From contig NC_059402.1 of the NCBI RefSeq assembly GCF_905220565.1, forward strand, positions 6,635,501-6,699,500: a stretch of DNA of 64,000 bases, in the 5' to 3' direction. The position numbers were made by a program, and so were the translations under genes. The notes beneath the pieces are model-generated. The model had not been told where the DNA came from and made no database searches. It worked only from the letters and a program-made list of their open reading frames with translations. This DNA is from Melitaea cinxia. Lineage: Eukaryota > Arthropoda > Insecta > Lepidoptera > Nymphalidae. Of the stretch, positions 1 through 10,400 are shown in pieces. The stretch's first letter is position 1. Each line of letters starts with the position of its first letter.

Positions 1-1
1 G

Positions 2-544
2 GTCCGCTGCGGGGTCCTCCTTCCGGGTGAACAACCGGACATCTGGAAGGTGGGACGCGCGCTGCGGCTCCAGAATGTGTGGGCCAAGGTAGACAGCTGG
101 ATCCTCCATAAGGTTGACAGACAGGAAGGTAATACGTTCCTGATCTTCAGCGCTCCCGAGGACGTGGTGCAGACCCTGGTGGAACGAGAGCGCCGACTCT
201 GCTATTTGCTGGGGTCGGTGTACGTGAAGTTCCAGGGTCCGAAAGGTAAATTTACCGAGCACCTGCCAACGGAGCATGACGACCCCATGGAGGATCAAAA
301 CAACGGAGAACAGGCGAAGGGGGAAGGGTCGGGAGCAATCCCGGCTATCCCCGAGCCACCCCCTGTGAGGCAGTCGAGCCCCAAACCCCAGACCGAAGAG
401 GCAGTGGTCGTGGAGGAGCTGCTTCTGGAGTCGGAGGAGGGGGCTTGCCTGGCAAGCCTGGACAACCTGGCCATAGGGGAGACAGTGATGGAGGAGGCAG
501 GGATGCTGTCTGACGATGGCTTACCCAGCTCACCCATCCTGTAA
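2..544 (+). CDS. Retrotransposon ORF1 (gag-like), C-terminal part
   Basis: The frame is open from base 2, so the protein continues beyond the left edge; the first internal ATG at 50 is not a meaningful start. The visible ~180 residues have a folded-looking first half (rich in W, L, V, with KVDSWILHKVD) and a low-complexity acidic, proline-rich second half. I see no CCHC knuckle in the visible part. The stop at 542-544 lies 29 bases inside the start of ORF2 in another frame, an arrangement typical of bicistronic non-LTR elements where ORF2 is translated by reinitiation or frameshifting. By position it should bind element RNA. Confidence 0.75.
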   Translation, partial: VRCGVLLPGEQPDIWKVGRALRLQNVWAKVDSWILHKVDRQEGNTFLIFSAPEDVVQTLVERERRLCYLLGSVYVKFQGPKGKFTEHLPTEHDDPMEDQNNGEQAKGEGSGAIPAIPEPPPVRQSSPKPQTEEAVVVEELLLESEEGACLASLDNLAIGETVMEEAGMLSDDGLPSSPIL

Positions 545-3500
545 AGTCCTCCAAGCAAACCTCCACCATAGCATGACAGCAACGGCTCAAATGCGTAAAT
601 GGTTGGAGGTTAACACAACAGCCATTGCACTGATCCAAGAGCCGTGGGTCAGGAATGGCACTGTATGCGGACTCCGGAACTCTGGAGGTAAGCTAATTAC
701 ACATACAGGCTCGGAAAACAGCAGGGCCTGTATTTACATCACCAACAATATACAGGCGCAAACATTAACGAGATTCTGTTCTAGAGATGTGTGCGCCATA
801 CAGCTGCATAGTACGCAAGACCACAGCCTGCCGGAGATGGTGATCGCGTCGGCCTACATGCCGGAGGCTGATGCGCCACCGCCGCACGACATGGCACGGC
901 TGATAACATACTGCGAAGAGGCCAGGCTGCAACTAATTATAGGCACTGACTCCAACGCACATCACACCCTATGGGCAATGAAAACAACAAACGAAAGAGG
1001 TAAGCTCTTAGTTGAATATCTGATGACGACAAACCTACAGATCATGAATGTGGGCTCTGAGCCCACTTTCGTGAACAGACGTAGCAGGACAATCATCGAC
1101 CTAACTCTTGCCACAGAAGCGGCCTCCGAGACCATCTCCAACTGGCACGTATCTGATGAGGCATCGTGCTCAGATCACAGATGGATACGCTTCGATGTGC
1201 AGGTAAATACAGTTCCAACAACCCCTAGGCGTAACCCACGCAAAACTGACCGCGTGCACTACGCTGAGAGACTGGAGCAGCTGCTCAGTGAGCAGGCATG
1301 CCCAGACCGGCTTGTGGGAACAGAACATATAGAACAGCAGGTAGATACTTTGACTAGCAACATTATAGACTCCTACCAAACTGCATGTCCCTTATCATTG
1401 CCACCGGAGAACAAAGTAACCTGGTGGGGGCCTGAACTGGAAAGACTCAGGAAAAAGGTGAGGCGACTTTTAAACAGAGCAATGAATACATGCGCCGATC
1501 TGGACTGGGACAGGTATAAGAAAGCCAAGTCCAGATACAAGAAACGACTAAGGTACAGAAGCACCGACTCGTGGCGCAAATTCTGCAGCAGCGTGGAAAC
1601 CTGCGAACAGGCCAATAGGGTAAGGAAGGTCTTAGCAAACCAATCCTGCCAGCTGAAGGGCTCCCTAAGAAAGCCTGACAACACCTTCACGAGCACGCCG
1701 GAAGAAGCAGAGTGCATCCTGGTTGAGACACATTTCCCAGGGTGCCACATCATGCAGTCGGTGGACTGGCCCGAGGAGGACGTAGCCCCAACAGAGGAGC
1801 ATTGGGAATATGCACTCAAGGTAGTAAGCCCATCAAAAGTCAGATGGGCTATCAACAGCTTTGACTCCTTCAAATCCCCAGGGTTGGACGGGGTCTTCCC
1901 GGCACTTCTAAAGTGGGGAAGTAACCGACTGATCCAGAGGCTTACCACTGTTTTGGCGGCCTGTTTAGCTCACAGCTACGTGCCGAGGCAGTGGAGGGAG
2001 GTAAAGGTAATCTTCATCCCCAAACCGGGAAAAAGTGACTACTCTGAACCCAAATCCCACAGACCTATAAGTCTTACATCTTTTCTACTGAAGACTCTGG
2101 AAAGGCTGTGCGAACGGGATCTGAGAGAAAACGCCCTAGCTACAGTACGCCTACATCCAAACCAACACGCGTACAGCCAAGGTAAATCAACAGAGTCAGC
2201 TCTACATGCAGTGGTCAGTAAAATAGAAGAGGCCATTGAAAACAAGGCTATGTGTCTTGGCACCTTCATCGACATAGAAGGAGCCTTTGACAAGACTAAC
2301 TTCAACAGCATCTCGTCGGCCCTAGTTAAGCACGGGGTACACCCGATGATGATCGACTGGATAGGTAACATGCTCAGAAAAAGAGTCATCAAACTTACAT
2401 CAACTGAGGCACAACATGCACTGGTAGCCAGAGGATGTCCACAAGGAGGGGTGCTTTCCCCACTACTGTGGAACCTAGTGGTAAACGACCTTATAACCAG
2501 ACTGAACCAGCACAACTACTTCACGATCGGGTACGCTGATGATATCGCCATCCTAATCAGCGGCAGAGTCAGCAGTACCGTGTGCAGTGTCACACAGCAG
2601 GCGCTACGAATTGTGGAGAGATGGTGCATAGATAACGAACTCACCGTCAATCCTGGAAAGACGGAACAGGTAATGTTCACTAACAAACGGCAATTGGGGA
2701 GCTACAAACCCCCTAGACTGTTCGGTACGGAGCTACAGTTCAGCTCGGAGGTAAAGTATCTAGGAATTATTCTAGATAGCAAACTGAACTGGAGCAAGCA
2801 TCTCAACAGCAAAATTGACAAGGCTACAATAGCCTTCTGGCAGTGCCGCAGAATGATAGGTAAGAAATGGGGTCTATCCCCAAAAGTCACTCTGTGGCTG
2901 TACCAGTCCGTCATCAGGCCAATTATCAGCTACGGTGCTGTGGTTTGGTGGCCGAGAACCAGACTAATCACCGGAGAAGCAAAACTACAACGACTTCAAA
3001 GGCTAGCTTGCATGGCGACTACGGGCTGCATGAGGACTACTCCGACAGCCGCCCTGGAAACCCTACTGAACCTGCCGCCGCTGCACCTGTTTATCCAACA
3101 GGAGGCGGGAGCGGCTGCGGTAAGACTCAGGAAGCTAAACCTTTGGAGGAACGTAAAGGTAGCACATACAAGAATACTTGGCGAACTGGCAAACAGGGAA
3201 CCGCTCGTCGAAGCGGTTACCGACAGGATACCCAAACAGTACGTATTCGACAAAAGATACAGAATACAATTACACGAAGACCCAGGTGAAGGCCTCAACC
3301 CTAGGGAGTTAAGAATCTTCACAGACGGGTCGAAAACATCAACAGGTACAGGTTCTGGGGTCTACTCAGAAGACCTGAATATCCACATCTCATCGCCATT
3401 AGGAATCCACAACACCGTCTTCCAGGCGGAATGTATGGGAATCATAATGGCAGCAACAGCGATCAAGTCTAGAGAGGTACAGGGTTTTCCAATCCGTATA

Positions 3501-4136
3501 CTTTCCGACAGCAGATCGGTCCTGCAAGCCCTACAGAGCGACATTATGACATCAGGGCTATGATACGAGTGCCATCGAGCTCTGACGAAGGTAAGTGAAA
3601 CAAATACCATTACCCTTCAATGGATAAAGGGACACAGTGGATCGCGAGGCAATGACGCGGCCGACCGACTGGCGAGGAATGGATCGGAGATGAGGGTCCA
3701 CGGACCCGAACCCATTCTGCCTCTGCCATTCGGATGGCTGCGCAGCCAGCTGCGACACAACACCAAGGTAATGCACCAAGAATATTGGACAAACCTAACT
3801 ACCTGCAGGCAGACCAAGGAAGCTCTTCCGACGATCAACCCAGGATTGTCCCGCAAACTTCGCGGTTATGGAAGAGCCCAGCTCCGACTACTGGTCGGGG
3901 CGCTTACGGGACATGCCTTGCTTAACAAGCACTTACACAATCTAGGTGTTACAGACAGCCCCCTGTGCAGAGCGTGCCTGGAGGCAGAGGAAACGGCCTC
4001 ACATATCCTGCTGGAATGCGGTGGTGTGGCGAACTACAGGGCGCTACACCTCGGGACACCGAGGTTGCTCCAGGAAGTCGTCGGCAACGTGAAGGGTCTG
4101 CTAGGCTTCCTCAAGGAGCTTGGCTGGCACGAATAG
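516..4136 (+). pseudogene. Retrotransposon ORF2: endonuclease-RT-RNase H, one in-frame stop
   Basis: The frame starting at ATG 516 encodes an EEP-type endonuclease (opening VLQANLHHS; IQEPWV; GTDSNAHHTLW; SDHRWI), then reverse transcriptase (RGCPQGGVLSP and the catalytic GYADDIAI near 2530), then RNase H (FTDGSK, AECMGI, SDSRSVLQAL, and after the stop IKGHSGSRGNDAADRLA). The C terminus carries a knuckle, CRACLEAEETASHILLEC. A TGA at 3561-3563 splits RNase H. The frame then continues open without any shift to TAG 4134-4136, about 1206 codons in all, normal for this class. All catalytic motifs I can name are present, so the copy is recently broken or the stop is a polymorphism or sequencing error. 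Confidence 0.88.
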
Positions 4137-4256
4137 TGCCCACCAGCCGATCACGCAAAAAAGGCGCATCAAGACGTCGAGTTGCGGAAAATAGCCCGTG
4201 TACAACAACAACAACAACAACAAACACGGAGCTCGAAGGCATCATAAAATCGTAGA

Positions 4257-4464
4257 TCTCAAAACTAACAGCAAGAGAGAGTGAGCGAGAAAGAGAACAA
4301 GTGAGGGCGGGAGTGATGTCGGCTCGTGCGAGCCACTTGTCGACGAGGTGCTCGAGCGCGAGCGAGCCGCCGCAGTCGAGGCGCGCGGCCAGCGCGGCCA
4401 GCTGGCGCGCCACGTGCGCCACGCGCGCGCGCTCCACCCGGCCCGGGCTCTCCAGGTACATGTG
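4257..4464 (-). pseudogene. Damaged tandem copy of condensin exon 12
   Basis: Immediately downstream of exon 12 (gene orientation), after ~27 bases of CT-rich intron, the sequence from MYLE to ADITPA repeats with roughly 95% identity by eye. Changes include C to S, A to V, R to C and A to S at conserved positions. The copy lacks the acceptor and the first ~12 codons. The bases that form the donor in the functional exon (ATACAG then GTCACT) are missing, so it runs from the ITPA codons straight into CT-rich sequence. It therefore looks unspliceable. A mis-assembled second allele is the main alternative. Confidence 0.75.
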
Positions 4465-4490
4465 CGGGTGAGAAAGAGAGAGAGAGTGAC

Positions 4491-7400
4491 CTGTATGACG
4501 GCGGGCGTGATGTCGGCTCGCGCGAGCCACTTGTCGACGAGGTGCTCGAGCGCGAGCGCGCCGCCGCGGTCGAGGCGCGCGGCCAGCGCGGCCAGCTGGC
4601 GCGCCACGTGCGCCGCGCGCGCGCGCTCCGCCCGGCCCGGACACTCCAGGTACATCTCGCGGTACGCACGCTCCACCGCCTCGCGCTTGTCCTGCGACCA
4701 CAGTGTGAGTTATAGCGCTACTCTGTCAACCTCACATAGATTGTTGCCAAAAATAGGTTACCAAATTATTTTTTTATACAATGAGGTTGGCAAACAAACG
4801 TACGGCTCACTTGATGGTAAGCGGTTACTGTAGCTTACAGAAGCCTGCAACACCTAAAGCATCGCGACCGCGTATCCGACCCTACCCCCAATCTCCCCAG
4901 GAGGTTACCTTATTCACCACAGGAACACAACACTGCATGAAAACAGTATTATTATGTATAATCTTCTGTAAGGTCGAGTTACTTCTCCAGTCGGGGTGCT
5001 CCATATTTTATAGCGCCGTTGTCCACTTCATAAATCATCATGTTGCCAATTGTTTTCTGTACTATGTATACACACATAGATACAGTTTGATCAGTATTGC
5101 TAGGAGATTTTCTTTTAAGGTTTTTATTGGTAACTTTATAGCCATCAAACGAAATAAATCAATTTTATGTGTTTTCAATCCATTAGAGCCAAGATATAAA
5201 AAAAAATCTGCATGAAATGTAAAAGTTTTTAGGTTATAAAAAGTATTAATCGTAAAAAAAAAACAGTTGTTGAATAAAATAAGTTAGGAGTAAAAAACCC
5301 ATTAAGTAATGCACCATAAGACTATTAAGACTAAAAGCATAAAAATTTAAGTGTTTTTTTTTAAAATAGCTTTGTTTTACTTACTTGATCTGGTGACCAT
5401 ACGAGAAGTAACATATTGGCAACTCCCTCTTTAGCGGACTCTATGTTGAAATGATGTGCTGTAGTAAAAAAATCAATAGCTTCGCTAACATCCCCTGCTT
5501 GCTTGGACATTAAAAGTGAATTAATTAGAGGAACTGCTTCTGATATCATCCGACTGAAATGCACTGATTCTTGCAAAAATGCTACAATACTCTCCTTTTC
5601 TTCAAGTCTTTTGTAAAGTGCAAGTTCATTTTCACATTGCTGTGTTAAAGATATTGATTGTCGTCTTTCTGGTGTAATAAAAACATTACGTAATAGTGCC
5701 ACAAAGTACTCGATCTGTAACATATTACAAATAATTGTTTATGACATCAGAATTAATATTTTAATCAAATAAGAGGTAAATGAATATCAAGGTTAATGTT
5801 TGTACCTGATCACTTTTCTCCATGTCACATCTCAACAACTTTGCATCAGGATACTGTCTCTCAGCATGTTTAACAATTAAATATGCTTTATAAAAATCCT
5901 TTTCGCGTAATTTTTTACGAATTGCTGCATACACATTTTCAATAGAAGCCTGAGATAGTTCCGGTTCATCTTGAGTTAATATGTCTATTTTTTCGTTTAT
6001 AGTCCTAATGACCTCATCTTCAATTTCTTCCCATTTTTTGACAAGAGCAGGGTCGGGACCCGGGTGTAACTTCTTTTGGAGGTCTTCTAAAATTTTTTGC
6101 TCACTTTCCAATTGCTCTTCAAGAAGTTCTAGTTTTAATTGTGCTGAGAATGGATTACATTCCAAAAATATCTAAAAAAAGGATTGTAACATTTTCAATG
6201 AGAACTAAAGTGATTAAATCAAGACAGATAAAAATATTTTTACTTTTAAAAGTTGAATAGCTGCTTTTCTAACGAGTGCCGCTTTGTCCCGCAGACGACC
6301 AATAGCACGTTCGAGAACACCGCGCTGTCGAGTCACTGGTACACAGTTTTCTCTTTGTAGCCTACACCAAAATTGAAGAACCTAGAAATAATGTATCATA
6401 TCAATGCCATCTGTATCTATTGTATCTATATTTGATAGTGCGTTGGAGCAGCAGTCACAGCATTGGCTGTTACGCTTGCGGTCGCGGGCTCAATATTATC
6501 ATTATCATCATCATTGGCATTAGTCTGTCTATTGCAGACGATTTAGATAGTGTCAGACAGACACTGTGTCTCCTAGGACACTCTTCAGGAAAACGTAGAA
6601 TTGCCTAAGCTCTGCGCCATCCTCTCGACCTCACTGGTTAGGCCCAGAGGAACGACGAGTCGATACGTGTGGAGCCAGTCCAGCTGCAGGAGACTTTCAC
6701 ATTTTAGAGCTATGCCACGAATGCTTGACGGAGATCCCATTCCGGGTTTCAAATGAAGTTTTCCTTCTCCAGGACCCACATGAAAATCATGTTTTTCTCT
6801 CAGTCGCCATTTACGATCCCCACGGGACGAAAGGGGGTGGTGATATTCTACTCGGCCGACACTACACGGCAGCACGCGGGCTCGATAGGCGCCTATATAT
6901 TTATGTATATGATATGACATAATTATGCAAACATTTATACTGGCCATATAAATGTTAGTCGTAGTCTGGGCGTTTGTGAGTGCGTATCATGTGTGTTTCT
7001 GGACCCCCGACACAGGAGAAAATTTTACTGTGAGCCATTGAGTGTGAAGCGTGTAATTTATATTATACTAGCTGTGCCCGCGACTTCGTCCGCGTGAAAT
7101 TTAAAAAAAAAGTTATTGTTCAGTTCGCAGAGTTATACTTACAATAAATAAATTTAAAAATTAAGAGAAGCTTAAGATACTCCTTATTACATCGACTATC
7201 TGCCAGTGAAAGTCCCGTCAAAATAAGTCCAGCCGTTTCAGAGATTAGCCGGAACAAACAGATAGACAGACAGAAAGACAAAAATTGTAAAAAATGTTAT
7301 TTTGGTATATGTACTGTGTATACATCCATATACATTTAATGAAAAGCAGTTATTTTAATATTACAAATAGACACTCCAATTTTATTTATTTGTATATATA

Positions 7401-10400
7401 TCTTAAGCTGGAACTATCATGTCCTAAAAAACTGTTTATCAGCCACAATAAATGGATAGATAAGCATGGATATTTATTAATGTGTACTTGCCTTATGTCG
7501 CACATATGCTGAAAGATCATGCATGTGTTCATACAGATCGTCTAGAAAGTCGTCACGTTGTATGCGCTGCTCATCTGACAATCCTTCGCCCGTTAACTCA
7601 ACACTTAGTACCTCACACATCATGCCTAATACACTGATGCGAATGGTGTATGACTATAAAAAAAAAATGAAAACAATAACTATTTTGTGTTATCAAAATA
7701 GCTTAATATCTAATATTATTAGCTTTCACCTGTGACTTTGTTCTATATATAAATATTCAGTATCTCAGTTTTTAAGCAGTTATAAAATGAAACATGCATT
7801 GCCTAATTTTTAAGTTAAACCCCGAACAACACAACTGCAAAAACTGCATAAAATTTCATTCAGTAGTTTGAGCGTGATGTGCGGACATGATAGACAAACA
7901 AAATTACATTTTGAGTTCTATTGGCCATACATAAGTTTTAATGTTTTGTTATATGTATAAATACTTAATATGTAAATTACTGTTAGATGTATCTTTTAAT
8001 ATATTAGATAACATAGCCCAATAGTAAGAATTACCATGATAACCTGGTCTGCGGTTTTCGACTATTACTTTCATAGATTAAAATATACCTCATCACTTTC
8101 CAAGTAGGGTTGTATTGTAGCAATGGCATTGACCATTTCTTTAGGTAACTCTTTAGTAAGTTCAAGTAGAAAAGCTCCGCAGTTCTTAGCAGAACCTTGT
8201 TCAGCTCCAACAACTCCATTGTCTTCCTCTGTTGAAGCCAAGGCTTCTGTGATCTCACGAACCTAATAAAAATATCTCAGTTTAAGTTTTCAAACTTTTA
8301 CAGTGGCTATACGGTATCTACCGATATTTCGAAGACATTCTATTATGTATGAAAGCAAAAGAATATCTCAGTTTATTTAATCGGTAGTTAGATTATCTAG
8401 ACTATATATTATGCATATAAGTTCTTACCATTTGAGGTCCAAAAGTACCAAGCCCAAAATCTCTGGTTAACTGCACTACTCCAGCACATATAGGCAACAC
8501 GGAGTGTTCAACTATTTGTAATACCTAAAACGAAAAATTACACTTTCTTATGTTTATCATCACACACCATATATCACAAACTTTAACATGCAGTTATAAA
8601 TTACTTTATAGCAATGAATTTCTAACAATCTTAATATCCTAATCACCTAGGTTGTGATAAATATAATAAGTGCTTTTCCCGAGACTTTAGAAGTTTGGCT
8701 AAGCAACGTTTGGATAAATCTTGGAATAGACTATGGCAATCCTCAAGACTAGTTACAGGTTGGTTACGGCTGGATATTTTGGCAATATCCAGCCGTGTAT
8801 TCCTATCAAGCCATGGTTTCTTAAATACTCCGACCTAGGTAAAATATCTACGTCGATAATTATACATATACGATTGGGTTTCTCCTGTACACCTGTGTTC
8901 TTGGCTAAATTGCGCAATCGTGATAGTTTCTTATGTGAATGTGGCTTGGAGGAAGGATCTCTCGATCATTTGTTTTTTAATTGTCCGAAATTAACTGTAC
9001 TACTATATGATACTAGCGACCCGCTCCGGCTTCGCACGGGTATAAAATATAATTATAGCCTAGGTCATTCACTGAAAAAATGATTAAAATCGATCCAGTA
9101 GTTTTGATTTATTCATTACTGGCCCGTGGCCCGCACGCGTTAACTTTAGAGTAAAAGCCGGCCGGAACCGCCGCAAACGCTACGTACCGCAATTTTTAAA
9201 TCTGTAATATCTTCGAAAATATTCATTTAAATCATATGCTGTAAAGGGCCATATAAATCTATATTAACAATGTATTTAAGGTATTTAATTAGATAAGGAT
9301 TAATGCTGTATTGGTTAAAATCGCTTTAAAAATTAGCCATTATTTGTCGTAAAAAGTAAATGACAAAAAAATGTAATTGTGGGATATCCATAAGAGATAG
9401 ACATATATAAAAGGAGTTTTCTGTAGACCTGTTCAATGTGTACAATACTTAGTACTTTATTTTGATAAATCTCGTAGGGTTCAGGCTGCGTTTGCAATGT
9501 AAGCGGAAAAAATGTACTTATTTACGACATCACATTAGAAACCTCAAAACTAACAGTATTTCTACACCATTTAATGGATGTTATTATACATATAAACCTT
9601 CCTCTTTAATCACTCTATCTATTAAAAAAACCCGCATCAAAATCCGTTGCATAGTTTTAAAGATTTAAGCATACATAGGGATATAGGGACAGAGAAAGCG
9701 ACTTTATTTTATACTATGTAGAGCTCCCCAAAAAAATTCCGCGGCCGGTTAATGTTTGTTTTCTTCTAACTTTAGTGCCATCTTTTTTTTTGTGGTGTCC
9801 TAGTTAAGTTTATTAGAATCAATGATATTAAATTATAATTTAGCAAAAAATAAAATTAAATAATCATTTCAAATATTTTCAATTAACCACAGCTTAAGCG
9901 GCTTAACCCACTATTGTCCAAAACGGACCCTGTCTCCGGACATCAATACACTTTCAGCACTTGTCGTTGGCAAAATCATCGGCGAAAAGCTGATGGAGCC
10001 ATAGTATTTAAAGAAGAAGAAGAATCTTAATATATATATAAATTACGCATCACGTTGTTTGTCCGCAATGGACTTCTAAAGTACTAAGCCGATTTTAATC
10101 AAATTTGGACACCGTGTGCAGTTTGATCCAAGTTGAAAGATAGGCTATATTTCATTTAGATATATATAGTTATTATATTCAAGAAAATAAAATAAGGCGG
10201 TATGAAGTTCGCCAGTTCGGCTAGTATTTTATGAATTTCATAAGCATATACTAATTAATAAATGAGTTTTGATATTTTTCAGATATGTCACTAATTTAAT
10301 TATTCTTTCTATTATATCGACGGGTGCAAAGTAAAAAGAGTTATATACAAAACAGCAACTTTTCAGGAGAGCGCAAAATAGGAAAAAGTGCTCCCATTTT

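Larger units (their letters stand above)
1..4231 (+). mobile_element. LOA/I-like non-LTR retrotransposon, 5' end outside window
   Basis: The element has a gag-like ORF1 tail, then an overlapping ORF2 with apurinic-type endonuclease, reverse transcriptase, RNase H and a C-terminal Cys/His knuckle. It ends in a run of (ACA) repeats at about 4202-4225. An RNase H domain after the RT fits the LOA and I clades and argues against R1 or jockey; this is family knowledge, not a search result. It lies on the side of the condensin gene where the missing 3' exons must be, so it is probably an intronic insertion on the opposite strand. No target-site duplication can be checked because the 5' end is off the window. 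Confidence 0.85.

Noticed and set aside
2867..3322. Alternative frames of 100-140 codons on both strands within ORF2
   Set aside because: They overlap the RT-RNase H part of ORF2, which has the conserved motifs; composition explains the extra openness.
4326..4833. Long GC-rich plus-strand frames with Arg/Ala-rich translations
   Set aside because: They are the antisense of condensin exon 12 and its damaged copy; the minus-strand reading aligns to the family and splices in frame.
8091..8096. GTGATG as the donor of condensin exon 7
   Set aside because: Using it breaks the frame. The site eight bases further (GAG/GTATAT, exon end 8089) gives PYLESDE-SYTIRISV in phase.
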